From the NCBI RefSeq assembly GCF_029871235.1, contig NZ_SSOM01000066.1, positions 1 through 58,483 of the forward strand: 58,483 bases of DNA, read 5' to 3'. Position 1 is the first letter of the stretch. Each line of letters opens with the position of its first letter. The DNA is from Pseudomonas sp. BN411. Lineage in GTDB: Bacteria > Pseudomonadota > Gammaproteobacteria > Pseudomonadales > Pseudomonadaceae. Of the stretch, positions 1 through 7,877 are shown in pieces. A program made the translations under genes and the position numbers. The notes beneath the pieces are model-generated. The model saw only the letters and a program-made list of their open reading frames with translations, ran no database searches and was not told the DNA's origin.

Positions 1-1
1 C

Positions 2-262
2 CGCACTGGCGCCAACCGCGTTGCCGAAGGTGGTGCCGACCGCACTGGCGCCAACCGCGTTGCTGAAGGTGGTGCCGACCGCACTGGTGCCAACCGTGTC
101 GCCGAAGGTGGTGCTGACCGCACTGGTGCCAACCGCATCGCCGAAGGTGGTGCTGACCGTACCGGTGCCAACCGTGTCGCTGAAGGCGGTGCCGATCGCA
201 CTGGTGCCAACCGTATCGCCGAAGGCGGTGCTGACCGTACTGGCGCCAACCGCATCAGCTGA
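2..262 (+). CDS. C-terminal part of a protein made of 13-residue tandem repeats
   Basis: The window opens inside this gene, so its start and any signal peptide are missing. The 86 visible residues are six full copies and one partial copy of a 13-residue unit reading RTGANR(V/I)AEGGAD, ending RTGANRIS and a TGA stop. At DNA level the unit is 39 bp and third-position changes between copies preserve the amino acids, which supports this frame as coding. A strong terminator follows at 320. The GGAD-RT core resembles the GGAERT stretch after the signal peptide of the small secreted protein at 17034, a pattern I associate with Pseudomonas proteins annotated as PtrA-N-like or 'phage infection protein'. 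Function unknown; probably exported, by inference. Confidence 0.75.
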   Translation, partial: RTGANRVAEGGADRTGANRVAEGGADRTGANRVAEGGADRTGANRIAEGGADRTGANRVAEGGADRTGANRIAEGGADRTGANRIS

Positions 263-319
263 TCCCGGAGCACCGTTCAGAGGCAGGCAATCACGATGTA
301 TGCAATCCCTCGAAAGGCA

Positions 320-352
320 GAAGGCGCCACTTGTGGCGCCTTCTTCATTTTT
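320..352 (+). terminator. Rho-independent terminator of the repeat-protein gene
   Basis: An 11-bp perfect stem, GAAGGCGCCAC with a 2-nt loop and GTGGCGCCTTC, is followed by a T-rich tract. It lies 57 bp after the stop codon of the upstream gene. Confidence 0.85.
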
Positions 353-374
353 GCGGAACGAAAAACCGATCTAC

Positions 375-522
375 CTGTGGGGGCGATTTCAATCGCCAGG
401 CGGACCGCAGGTGACCTCGGCGACGTAGGATGGGTGGAGCTTGCGATACCCATCAGCCTTGTCCGCATGGGTATCGCTCCGCTCGCGGAGCGCCGCCCTT
501 AGCGAATGAATTCGCCCCCAAC
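375..522. repeat. Palindromic GGGGGCGA intergenic element split by a second repeat
   Basis: The left arm starts TGTGGGGGCGATTTCAATCG at 375 and the right arm ends in AGCGAATGAATTCGCCCCC near 521, which is the palindromic element found about a dozen times in this window. Between the arms lies a different repeat (425-484) not present in most copies. No gene is seen in 263-583 apart from the terminator and these repeats. Confidence 0.7.
425..484. repeat. GTAGGATGGGTGGAGC-type repeat nested in a palindromic element
   Basis: This 60-bp unit contains a 9-bp inverted repeat, GATACCCAT at 445-453 and ATGGGTATC at 467-475. The same unit occurs at the very end of the window (58425-58483), with its central part in inverted order. 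A related degenerate form is near 58112-58147. Confidence 0.7.
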
Positions 523-583
523 AATCGATAGCCCGCGCTGGGTGATAAGCACTCTCCACCCGGCCGCACCGAATACATCGCCC

Positions 584-874
584 CTACTTCACCAGGCTCA
601 GGCGCTTGTCAGTGAACACGCAGATCACCCCCGCCTCGTTGTACATGACCGGGTGATTGAAGTCGCAATACGCCGCCGCCACGCTCAGCGGCAGGGACTG
701 GTTGACCGCCTTGCCCGCCTTGAACCAGGACATCTGTCCGGACTTGCACAGCTTGGCCTCGGCATCGGTGCTGTAAGTGCAGAGCACCGCCTGGTCGATG
801 GGTTCCTCTTTCATGCAACCAACCAGCGGCAAGGCCACCAGGCCAACGAGCGCGAGTTTTTTCAAAGGGGTCAT
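584..874 (-). CDS. Small putative lipoprotein
   Basis: A 96-residue protein with a lipoprotein signal: positive N-terminus (MTPLKK), hydrophobic stretch, then lipobox LVGC with the acylated Cys at about residue 20. The mature part is short and has four further cysteines (two in the first half, two towards the end), so it may be disulphide-bonded in the periplasm. A GGAG ribosome site lies 8 nt before the ATG. It sits 85 bp downstream of a membrane-protein gene on the same strand and could share its transcript. I do not recognise a family; expected location is the periplasmic face of inner or outer membrane. Confidence 0.75.
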   Translation of the reverse strand: MTPLKKLALVGLVALPLVGCMKEEPIDQAVLCTYSTDAEAKLCKSGQMSWFKAGKAVNQSLPLSVAAAYCDFNHPVMYNEAGVICVFTDKRLSLVK

Positions 875-959
875 GGATAGCTCCGTAGTGGGATGATCCG
901 CCGAATCTGCGGACCCAGGGCCTTTGATCCATGGCCCCGTGCCAGGTTCCGCGGCAGGA

Positions 960-1283
960 TCAGGTATAGCCGGTGTACAGCAGCATTCCCCAGGACATCA
1001 GGAAGATCGCTGCCAGTCCAACCAGATAATAGACACCCGCCAGCAACAGCCTGGTGGCGAGTGGGCGGGGTGAGTCGTGGATCAGCGGAAGCGCCGAAAT
1101 GGCCGGCACCAGGAACATGCCGAAGGTGCTCAGACTGGAGTTGAACAACCAGTTGATCTGGAAGAATTCGTGAAGCAACTGGGCGAGGAAGATGAACAGC
1201 ACAGGGGACCAGACCGGAGCGACCAGCAACAGGGCCTCCACCGGATCCCGAAAAGGATGTTTCTGCTCGCTATGGACGCCCAT
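960..1283 (-). CDS. Small inner-membrane protein, function unknown
   Basis: A 107-residue protein with three likely membrane spans (about residues 17-38, 50-70 and 78-104) and a short charged N-terminus rich in His, Glu and Lys. The strongly hydrophobic pattern and a G-rich ribosome site before the ATG support a real gene. It lies upstream of the lipoprotein gene ending at 584 on the same strand. I do not recognise a named family. Confidence 0.65.
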   Translation of the reverse strand: MGVHSEQKHPFRDPVEALLLVAPVWSPVLFIFLAQLLHEFFQINWLFNSSLSTFGMFLVPAISALPLIHDSPRPLATRLLLAGVYYLVGLAAIFLMSWGMLLYTGYT

Positions 1284-1470
1284 TTCGCCCCCTGTTCAGG
1301 TGGCCCAAGGTTCTTTTGAAACATTTTGTGTGAGGCTAGCCAAGCCTGCTACCAGTGCAAGCCCGCGCCGGTCGTAGCCGACATGCTGCCGCCCGGCGGT
1401 CATGGTCGGTACAGGGTCTATAGTCGTTGGAGGTCTTTTTTCCCGTTCAACGCCCTACCGGAGCCCCGCC

Positions 1471-1701
1471 ATGGATACCAGCCATCATTCCCTCAGCGCC
1501 CTCTTCGACCAGCTCGGCCTGCCTTCCGACAAGAGCGGGATAGAGCGTTTCGTCGCGAACCACCGCCTGGCGGTGGGACAGCCCCTGCCGGATGCGCCGT
1601 TCTGGAACAAGTCCCAATCCGCCTTCCTGCGTGATGCCCTCGTGGAGGATTCCGACTGGACCGAGGAAGCCGACGAACTGGCGGTGCTCCTGAGCAAATG
1701 A
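1471..1701 (+). CDS. DUF2789 family protein
   Basis: A 76-residue protein resembling the DUF2789 family common in Pseudomonas: an N-terminal LFDQLGLPS segment, a central APFWNKSQSAFLRDA motif and an acidic DWTEEADEL tail. The ATG at 1471 gives the family's usual length; an in-frame ATG at 1402 would add a stretch unlike the family. Soluble and predicted cytoplasmic; role unknown. It stands alone and is followed directly by a strong terminator. Confidence 0.8.
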   Translation: MDTSHHSLSALFDQLGLPSDKSGIERFVANHRLAVGQPLPDAPFWNKSQSAFLRDALVEDSDWTEEADELAVLLSK

Positions 1702-1709
1702 GCGGAACG

Positions 1710-1739
1710 AAAAAAGGCGGCCACAGGGGCCGCCTTTTT
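1710..1739 (+). terminator. Rho-independent terminator
   Basis: Runs of A and T flank a stem GGCGGCC / GGCCGCC with a short loop (AAAAAAGGCGGCC, ACAG, GGCCGCCTTTTT). The A/T symmetry means it can work in both directions, serving the DUF2789 gene and the convergent SDR gene that ends at 1751. Confidence 0.85.
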
Positions 1740-1750
1740 CATGCCGCAGA

Positions 1751-2494
1751 TCAGAAGTCCTGGAGCGTGGGTCGCAGTACCACTTCGCTGATGTCCACGT
1801 CGGCCGGCTGTTCGATGGCGTAGGCGATGGCCCGCGCCACGGACTCGGCCGGAATGGCCATCTTGTAGAACTCGCCCAGGGCCTGGCTGCTTTCCTCGTG
1901 GGAGCTGCCGTGCTTCAGCTCGGAGTCCACCGCGCCGGGGGAGATCACCGTGGTGCGGATGCTGCCACCGACCTCATGGCGCAAACCTTCGCTGATGGCG
2001 CGTACCGCGAACTTGGTGGCGCTGTAGACCGTGCCACCCGGGCTGAACACCTTGATGCCGGCCACGGAGGCGACGTTGATGAAGTGCCCGCTACCCTGCT
2101 TGCGGAACAGCGGCAGCGCCGACGCCACGCCGTGGAGTACGCCCATGACGTTGATATCGAACATGCGCGACCACTCGTCGACCTTGACCTCGTCCATGGG
2201 CGCGATGGCCATCAGACCGGCGTTGTTCACCAGCACATCGACACGGCCGAAGCGCTGGACCGCGCCTTCGATCAGCGCGGCCACCTGCCTGGCGGAGGTG
2301 ACGTCGGTGGCGATGGCCAGGGCTTCGCCGCCAGCGGCTTCGATTTCGGCGACCAGGCCCTGCAGGCGCTCGACCCGACGCGCACCGAGTACCACCTTGG
2401 CGCCCAGGGATGCCAGGTGGCGGGCGGTGGCTTCACCCAGACCGCTGCTGGCACCGGTAATGACCACGACCTTGGTGGAAATGTTGTTGCTCAT
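1751..2494 (-). CDS. Short-chain dehydrogenase/reductase (classical SDR)
   Basis: A 247-residue classical SDR. The cofactor motif TGASSGLG is at residues 13-20, NNAG at 90-93, and the catalytic set is Ser about 143, Tyr157 and Lys161 (YSATK). An Arg pair after strand 2 (GARRVERL) suggests NADP(H). The ATG at 2494 places the glycine motif at the family's normal position; the frame stays open upstream but that extension runs into the divergent LysR gene. It probably reduces or oxidises a small carbonyl or alcohol substrate. Divergence from a LysR regulator suggests control by it. Confidence 0.85.
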   Translation of the reverse strand: MSNNISTKVVVITGASSGLGEATARHLASLGAKVVLGARRVERLQGLVAEIEAAGGEALAIATDVTSARQVAALIEGAVQRFGRVDVLVNNAGLMAIAPMDEVKVDEWSRMFDINVMGVLHGVASALPLFRKQGSGHFINVASVAGIKVFSPGGTVYSATKFAVRAISEGLRHEVGGSIRTTVISPGAVDSELKHGSSHEESSQALGEFYKMAIPAESVARAIAYAIEQPADVDISEVVLRPTLQDF

Positions 2495-2597
2495 GAGGGC
2501 ACTCCCAGGAAGCCCGGAGTCGGGATGAATCCGGTAACTGGGCGCCAGTATCGGGAAGGTCTTGCCGTCACTGAATGGAATAGTCAGGATTTTGAAA

Positions 2598-2612
2598 TTC
2601 CACAAAATGGAA
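2598..2612. promoter_or_regulatory. Candidate operator for the divergent LysR/SDR pair
   Basis: The AT-rich gap between the SDR start (2494) and LysR start (2621) holds the perfect dyad TTCCA-N5-TGGAA. It lies 9-23 nt before the LysR ATG, where binding could mediate autorepression. Assignment to this regulator is by position only. Confidence 0.4.
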
Positions 2613-2620
2613 CACCGAAC

Positions 2621-3532
2621 ATGTTCAATCGCATCGAACTGCTGCGCATCCTCTGTGTCGCCGCCGAAACCCCGAGCTTCCGCGAAGCCGCTACCCGCCT
2701 GGGTGCCTCGCCGCAAACCGTGACCCGCGCCATCAAGGACCTCGAAGACCAGTTCGGCGAACCGCTGTTCCACCGCAGCACCCGCCACGTGCAGATCACC
2801 GCCTTCGGCGAGCGTCTCGCCAGCCAGGCCCGCGAAGCCCTGGCCGGCCTGGATCAGCTGTTCCAGCAACATGGCGGCAAGCGCGAAGAGGAGCTGGCCG
2901 GGCGCGTGGGCATCGCCGCCCCCCGTTCAGTCGGGCGGCGCTTCCTGCTTCCCGTGCTGGCGCAGATCGCCCGCGAGCATCCGCGCATCCATTTCGACAT
3001 GCGCCTGTCCGACCAGCTCACCGATTCGGTCGAGCAGCAGATCGACCTCGGCGTACGCATCGGCTTCATCCGCGACCGTCGCTACATCGCGCGGGCGGTT
3101 GCGCAGATTCCGCTGCTGGTGGTGGGCACTCCGGAACTACTGCAGCGCCATGGCGCGCCGAAATCGCTGGACGATCTGCACCAACTGCCCACCACCGCGC
3201 TGATCGACAACAACACCGGCCGTGTCTGGCCCTGGATGTTCGCCGACGGACAACAGATCCAGCCGGCCAACGCCGCGTTCTGCACCGACGACCAGGAAAA
3301 CGAAGTGGAGGCCGTACTGGCCGGCATCGGCTTCGGCCAGTTACCCATCTACCTGGCCGAACCGCACCTGCGTGCGGGCCGTCTGGTGCCCGTGTTGCAG
3401 GACCAGGCGCCGCCGCCCTGGGAGATGTTCATCTACCGCCCGCAGCAGGGCCCCGTACCGTCCCGGGTGAGGCTGGTGCACGACCTGCTGGTGCAGCACC
3501 TGTCCGATCCGAACTTCGTGCCGCAGGGCTGA
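2621..3532 (+). CDS. LysR-family transcriptional regulator
   Basis: A 303-residue LysR regulator. The N-terminal winged helix-turn-helix covers residues 1-60, with FREAATRLGASPQTVTRAI as the helix-turn-helix; TVTRAI is less common than the usual AVSRAI. The periplasmic-binding-like effector domain follows from about residue 90. The ATG at 2621 puts the DNA-binding helix at the standard position. It faces the SDR gene across 126 bp and most likely regulates it and itself. The inducer is unknown. Confidence 0.88.
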   Translation: MFNRIELLRILCVAAETPSFREAATRLGASPQTVTRAIKDLEDQFGEPLFHRSTRHVQITAFGERLASQAREALAGLDQLFQQHGGKREEELAGRVGIAAPRSVGRRFLLPVLAQIAREHPRIHFDMRLSDQLTDSVEQQIDLGVRIGFIRDRRYIARAVAQIPLLVVGTPELLQRHGAPKSLDDLHQLPTTALIDNNTGRVWPWMFADGQQIQPANAAFCTDDQENEVEAVLAGIGFGQLPIYLAEPHLRAGRLVPVLQDQAPPPWEMFIYRPQQGPVPSRVRLVHDLLVQHLSDPNFVPQG

Positions 3533-3545
3533 CTTCCGTTAGCGC

Positions 3546-3601
3546 GTAGGGTGGGCTTCAGCCCACCATCGCAGGTCAGCGTGGGCTAAAGCCCACCCTA
3601 C
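3546..3601. repeat. GTAGGGTGGGC inverted-repeat hairpin
   Basis: The arms GTAGGGTGGGCTTCAGCCCAC and GTGGGCTAAAGCCCACCCTAC are near-perfect inverses around 14 nt. Each arm also has its own small hairpin (GTGGGC-N-GCCCAC). It sits just after the LysR stop and may act as an RNA hairpin. This kind of repeat is common between Pseudomonas genes. Confidence 0.8.
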
Positions 3602-3722
3602 AAGGCTCCGGGCCATCGACGGGAATGATGTTCACCATCACCCCCTTTCAATTCCGCGCTGGATGCACCGGCATCACTATCGCTCCATCGGCCTTGCGGC
3701 CAACCGGAACGAGATCAACGCC

Positions 3723-3917
3723 ATGTCTGCCGACCCTCGAATCAGCGACAGCCTGTACCAGGTCACCCACGTGACCCTCGATGAACTCCGCCTGCACTTC
3801 GAAACCGAAGTGGTGGTCAGCCTGGATGACGGCCGCCTGGCCGTGCGCGAGGCCCCGACTCCAGTGGCGGAGCGCAAGGCCCTGCGCGAACTGATCTACG
3901 CCAGCCAAGCCGCCTGA
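3723..3917 (+). CDS. Small conserved-looking protein, unknown function
   Basis: A 64-residue acidic protein (MSADPRISDSLYQ...). It has no signal peptide or membrane span and looks like an alpha/beta fold with a VTHVTLDELRLHFETEVVVSL core. The ATG at 3723 has an upstream GGAACGAG as a weak ribosome site; an in-frame ATG at 3663 would add 20 His/Arg-rich residues and is less likely. It stands alone between a hairpin repeat and the convergent molybdenum hydroxylase gene. I do not recognise the family. Confidence 0.5.
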   Translation: MSADPRISDSLYQVTHVTLDELRLHFETEVVVSLDDGRLAVREAPTPVAERKALRELIYASQAA

Positions 3918-3935
3918 TTCCTTCGGCAGCCTGTA

Positions 3936-6179
3936 TCAGGCCTGCTGCACCTGCCGAGGCAGCGGCAGCTTGTAGATGCGCTGCCCCACGGCCGCATAGA
4001 TCGCATTGGCCACCGCCGGCGCGATCGGTGGTACCCCCGGCTCCCCTACTCCGGTCGGCGCTTGCGCCGATGGCACGATGTGCACCTCCACCACCGGCAT
4101 CTCGTTGATCCGCAGCACCTGGAAGTCGTGGAAATTGGATTGCTCGACCACACCTTCCTTCAGGGTGATGGCGCCGTGCAGCGCAGCCGCCAGGCCGTAG
4201 CCGATCCCGCCTTCCATCTGCGCGCGGATCACATCCGGATTGACCGCCAGGCCGCAATCCACCGCACAGACCACCCGGTCCACCTTGAAGCTTCCGTCCG
4301 CCTTGACCGTCACCTCCGCGACCTGGGCGACGAAGGAGCCGAAGGACTCGTGCACGGCAATGCCGCGACCACGTTTTTCACCCTCCGCTCCCGGCTTCAG
4401 CGGCTGGTCCCAGCCGGCTTTCTGCGCGGCCAGCTCCAGCGCGCCGAGATGGCGTGGCTTCTTGCCCAGCAAGTCGTGGCGGTACGTGTAAGGGTCCTTG
4501 CCGGCAATAGTGGCCGCCTGGTCGATCAGGGTTTCCACCGCGTAGGCGGTATGGGTATGACCCACCGAGCGCCACCATTGCACCGGGACGCTGATGTCGT
4601 CCGGCGTATGCAGCTCCACCTGCAGGTTGGGCACCGCGTAGGACAGGTTGGCCGCTCCCTCGACCGAGGTGTGGTCGATGCCTTCCTTCACCATCGCTCC
4701 CTCGAAGGCCGTGCCCTTGAGGATGGACTGGCCCACCACGCGCTGGTGCCAGCCCTGCAACTTGCCTTCGCTATCCAGCGCCAGGCGGGCACGGTGCAGG
4801 TAGGCAGGGCGGAAGAAACCGCCGTGGGTGTCATCCTCGCGGGTCCAGACCAGTTTCACCGGCACCTCGTGCCCCTTGGCTCGGGCCGCCTTGGCGATGG
4901 CCACGGCCTCCAGCAGGTAATCCGACTGCGGATTGGCACGACGGCCGAAACTGCCTCCGGCGTAGAGCTGGGTCAGGCTGACCTTCTCCACCGGAATGCC
5001 CAGGTACTTGGCAATGGCCAGTTGGTCCACCGTCTGGAACTGCTCGCCGTTCCACACATCGCATTGGCCGGCGGAAATCTTCACCAGGCAGTTCATCGGT
5101 TCCATGGCGGCGTGGGCCAGATAGGGGAACTCGTAGTCGGCCTCGATCAACTTGGCCGGCTGGGCCAGGGCTGCCGCGATGTCGCCCTGCTTGCCAGCGA
5201 TAAGCCCTTCCTTGCTCGCTGCCTCGCGGTAACGGGCGAAGATCTCTTCGCTGCCGAGCTTGAATGCCTTGCTTTCGTCCCACTCCACCACCAGGGCGTC
5301 ACGGCCCTGGCGCGCGGCCCAGGTGTTCTTCGCCAGCACGGCCACACCGGCCCGGCCGTGGGGCGTGTCCTTGAACTCCACCACCTCGACTACGCCGGAT
5401 ACAGCCTTGGCCTTGCTCGCATCGACAGACTTCGGCACGCCACCGAAACGCGGCGGATAGGCGACCACCGCCACCAGCATGCCGGGCAGCTTGAAGTCCT
5501 GGGTGAAGGTGGCGCTGCCGTCGGTCTTGTCGGCGCTGTCCTTGCGGGACAAGCGCTCCTGGCCGATCAGCGTGAATTCCTTGGGCGATTTGAGCTTCAC
5601 CTCGCTCGGCAGCGGTTGGCGCGCCGCGGCTTCGGCCAATTCGCCGAATCCGGCCTGCTTGCCGGATGCGGCATGGCTGACCACGCCCTTGCTCACGCTG
5701 ATCTCTGCAGCCGACACCTTCCATTGCTCGGCGGCAGCGGCCACCAGCATGGCGCGGGCACTGGCACCCGCCTTGCGCATCTGCTCGAAGGAGTTGGCGA
5801 TGGCCGAGCTGCCGCCGGTGCCCTGCATCGGGCCGAAGGCTAGGTTGTTGTAGAGCGCGGCGTTGGCTGGTGCGCCCTCGACGCGCACCTGGCTCCAGTC
5901 GGCATCCAATTCCTCGGCCAGCAGGGTGGCCAGACCCGTGTAGGTGCCCTGCCCCATCTCCACATGCTTGGCGAGGATGGTCACGCTGCCATCTCCGGCG
6001 ATACGGACGAAGGCGTTGGGCGCAAAGGGTTCGGCGGTGGCAGCCAGCGCTTCGCCACCCCGCAGCAGCGGTGCGAAGGCAATGCCGAGGGCGAAGCCGC
6101 CGCTGCCCTTGAGGAAGGTGCGCCGGCTGACATTGAGAATGCCGCTGGCCGCCCGGGTTTCGGTTTCGAAGGTGCCCAT
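3936..6179 (-). CDS. Tat-exported molybdenum hydroxylase large subunit (IorB type)
   Basis: A 747-residue molybdopterin-binding subunit of the xanthine oxidase family, resembling isoquinoline 1-oxidoreductase beta subunit and periplasmic aldehyde oxidases. A twin-arginine signal, SRRTFLK at residues 18-24 before a hydrophobic stretch, indicates folded export with its partner. Later segments typical of the family include [21 protein letters not shown] and the C-terminal [17 protein letters not shown], where the Glu fits the active-site base. It would hydroxylate an aldehyde or N-heterocycle and pass electrons to the [2Fe-2S] subunit encoded 11 bp upstream. GAGGAG precedes the ATG at 6179. No cytochrome subunit gene is adjacent. 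Substrate unknown. Confidence 0.88.
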   Translation of the reverse strand: MGTFETETRAASGILNVSRRTFLKGSGGFALGIAFAPLLRGGEALAATAEPFAPNAFVRIAGDGSVTILAKHVEMGQGTYTGLATLLAEELDADWSQVRVEGAPANAALYNNLAFGPMQGTGGSSAIANSFEQMRKAGASARAMLVAAAAEQWKVSAAEISVSKGVVSHAASGKQAGFGELAEAAARQPLPSEVKLKSPKEFTLIGQERLSRKDSADKTDGSATFTQDFKLPGMLVAVVAYPPRFGGVPKSVDASKAKAVSGVVEVVEFKDTPHGRAGVAVLAKNTWAARQGRDALVVEWDESKAFKLGSEEIFARYREAASKEGLIAGKQGDIAAALAQPAKLIEADYEFPYLAHAAMEPMNCLVKISAGQCDVWNGEQFQTVDQLAIAKYLGIPVEKVSLTQLYAGGSFGRRANPQSDYLLEAVAIAKAARAKGHEVPVKLVWTREDDTHGGFFRPAYLHRARLALDSEGKLQGWHQRVVGQSILKGTAFEGAMVKEGIDHTSVEGAANLSYAVPNLQVELHTPDDISVPVQWWRSVGHTHTAYAVETLIDQAATIAGKDPYTYRHDLLGKKPRHLGALELAAQKAGWDQPLKPGAEGEKRGRGIAVHESFGSFVAQVAEVTVKADGSFKVDRVVCAVDCGLAVNPDVIRAQMEGGIGYGLAAALHGAITLKEGVVEQSNFHDFQVLRINEMPVVEVHIVPSAQAPTGVGEPGVPPIAPAVANAIYAAVGQRIYKLPLPRQVQQA

Positions 6180-6190
6180 GTCGATTCTCC

Positions 6191-6649
6191 TCAAGCCAGC
6201 GTGCCGGCGGCTTCATGGATGGCGGCGCGAATCCGCACGTAGGTGGCGCAGCGGCAGATATTGCCGCTCATGGCCGCATCGATATCGGCATCGCTCGGTT
6301 TTGGATTGCCCCGCAACAGCGCAGTGGCGGACATGATCTGCCCGGACTGGCAGTAACCGCACTGCACCACGTCGAGCTTGCGCCAGGCGGCCTGCACGGC
6401 CTTGCCCACCGGGTCTTCGCTCACGGCCTCGACCGTGGTGATCTTCTTGCCCACCACCGCCGAAACCGGCGTGACGCAGGAGCGGGTCGCCTGGCCGTCG
6501 ATATGCACGGTGCAGGCGCCGCACAGGGCCATGCCGCAGCCGTACTTGGTGCCGGTCAGGTTGGCGACGTCGCGCAGGGCCCATAGCAGGGGCATGTCCG
6601 CAGGCACGTCGAGTTCGTGGTCCTTGCCGTTCAGGTTGAGAGTAATCAT
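6191..6649 (-). CDS. [2Fe-2S] subunit of molybdenum hydroxylase (IorA type)
   Basis: A 152-residue ferredoxin-like subunit carrying both family clusters. The plant-type N-terminal cluster uses Cys38, Cys43, Cys46 and Cys58 ([10 protein letters not shown] and RSC); the helical C-terminal cluster uses Cys97, Cys100, Cys132 and Cys134 (CGYC and CRC). It has no signal peptide, so it would cross the membrane with the Tat-targeted large subunit. The ATG at 6649 follows a GGTGAG ribosome site; GTG codons at 6658 and 6661 are alternatives. First gene of a two-gene operon. Confidence 0.9.
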   Translation of the reverse strand: MITLNLNGKDHELDVPADMPLLWALRDVANLTGTKYGCGMALCGACTVHIDGQATRSCVTPVSAVVGKKITTVEAVSEDPVGKAVQAAWRKLDVVQCGYCQSGQIMSATALLRGNPKPSDADIDAAMSGNICRCATYVRIRAAIHEAAGTLA

Positions 6650-6750
6650 CAGGCTCACCACCTCTGTCTGGATGGTTCAGGAAAAGCCGCTCGGCAACGC
6701 CGAGGGCATTCAGGATAAGGATGGTCCAGGGCGCCCCTGCCGGGGCGGTT

Positions 6751-7680
6751 TCACGCCGACTGGCGCAGGCGCGCGATGTCCCGCACGGGCGGTGCGCCGA
6801 ACAGCCGGCTGTATTCGCGGCTGAACTGCGATGGGCTTTCGTAGCCCACCCGGCCGCCGGCGCTGGCGGCGTCCAGGGCTTCCACCAGCATCAGCCGGCG
6901 CGCCTCCTGCAGGCGCAACTGCTTCTGGAACTGCAGCGGGCTCATGGCCGTCATCGCCTTGAAGTGGTGATGCAGCGCCGAAGCGCTCATGTTCACCTCG
7001 CTGGCCAGGCGCTCGATCTGCAGCGGCTGGTGAAAGTTCTTCCGCAACCAGTTCACCGCCCGGCCGATGCGGTGGCCCTGGGTGCCGCTGCTGGCGATCT
7101 GGCGCAGCTGCGCGCACTGCTCGCCGCGCAGCAGGCGGTAGAGAATCTCGCGGCGCACCAGCGGCGCCAGCGCGGGGATGTCTTCGGGGGTATCCAGCAG
7201 CCGCACCAGGCGCAGCACGGCGTCCTGCAACGAATCGCCCAATCCGCTGACCGACAGGCAGCGCGGACAGGATTGCGGCGCGGGCGTGGGAATCGGCAGC
7301 TCCATCAGCAGGGTGCTGATTTCCTTCGGGTCGAGTTCCAGACGCAGGCTGAGGAACGGCACTTCGGGGCTGGCTTCGGTGACCTGACCGATCACCGGTA
7401 GGTCGACGGACACCACCAGGTACTCCGACGGCCCGTAGTAATAGGTTTCGTCACCCAGCAACACTTTCTTGCGCCCCTGTACCACCAGGCCGAGGGCCGG
7501 CTCGTAAAGGCAGTGCAGCGGCTCGCTGGGCTGGGTGGCGCGATACAGGATGAGGCCCGGAATGGCAGTTTCCAACAGGCCGCCCTGGCGGGTGAATCGT
7601 TCAATGATCCGCACCAGTTCCTGCTGCTGGCGCGCGACGGAATCGGATTCCTGAGTGGCGAGGAATGCATGTGCATTCAT
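6751..7680 (-). CDS. AraC-family transcriptional regulator
   Basis: A 309-residue regulator with an AraC-type N-terminal ligand/dimer domain (YRATQPSEPLHCLYEPALGL and VVQGRKKVLLGD are typical) and a C-terminal pair of helix-turn-helix motifs from about residue 205, including IERLASEVNMSASALHHHFK and VGYESPSQFSREYSRLFG. A GAGGG ribosome site lies before the ATG at 7680; an ATG at 7719 is possible. It is upstream of and co-oriented with the molybdenum hydroxylase genes, with about 100 bp between, so it is a candidate regulator of them. The ligand is unknown but small aldehydes are plausible for this subfamily. Confidence 0.88.
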   Translation of the reverse strand: MNAHAFLATQESDSVARQQQELVRIIERFTRQGGLLETAIPGLILYRATQPSEPLHCLYEPALGLVVQGRKKVLLGDETYYYGPSEYLVVSVDLPVIGQVTEASPEVPFLSLRLELDPKEISTLLMELPIPTPAPQSCPRCLSVSGLGDSLQDAVLRLVRLLDTPEDIPALAPLVRREILYRLLRGEQCAQLRQIASSGTQGHRIGRAVNWLRKNFHQPLQIERLASEVNMSASALHHHFKAMTAMSPLQFQKQLRLQEARRLMLVEALDAASAGGRVGYESPSQFSREYSRLFGAPPVRDIARLRQSA

Positions 7681-7877
7681 GGTTTGGACCCTCGGGGAAG
7701 ATGGGCCAACTCTACCCATGGCTTGCAGGCTCGTCTCGCGCCTGGCAGTGGTTCAGGAGGATCAGGCAATAATCCAGCAGGATTCGGCTATCGACCCGGC
7801 CGCCTCGCGCGGCACACTGCCCAACATTCCACAACAAGACAGATTCGGGGCGGACCCAACGGCCCGCCCCGCCTTCC

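Noticed and set aside
21-428. Frame giving a Val/Pro/Thr/Ala repeat protein at the window start
   Set aside because: Silent changes between copies favour the other frame (RTGANR(V/I)AEGGAD), and this frame runs through the terminator.
1898-2620. Long N-terminal extension of the LysR gene through the opposite strand of the SDR gene
   Set aside because: The extension is antisense to a clear SDR gene; the helix-turn-helix lies at the normal distance from the ATG at 2621.
4062-5843. A 593-codon plus-strand frame opposite the molybdenum hydroxylase
   Set aside because: No motif, no ribosome site, and the minus-strand gene is unambiguous.
6732-6747. Hairpin CGCCCC-N4-GGGGCG as an AraC-gene terminator
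   Set aside because: It is short, lacks a T-tract on the minus strand, and could easily occur by chance at this GC content.
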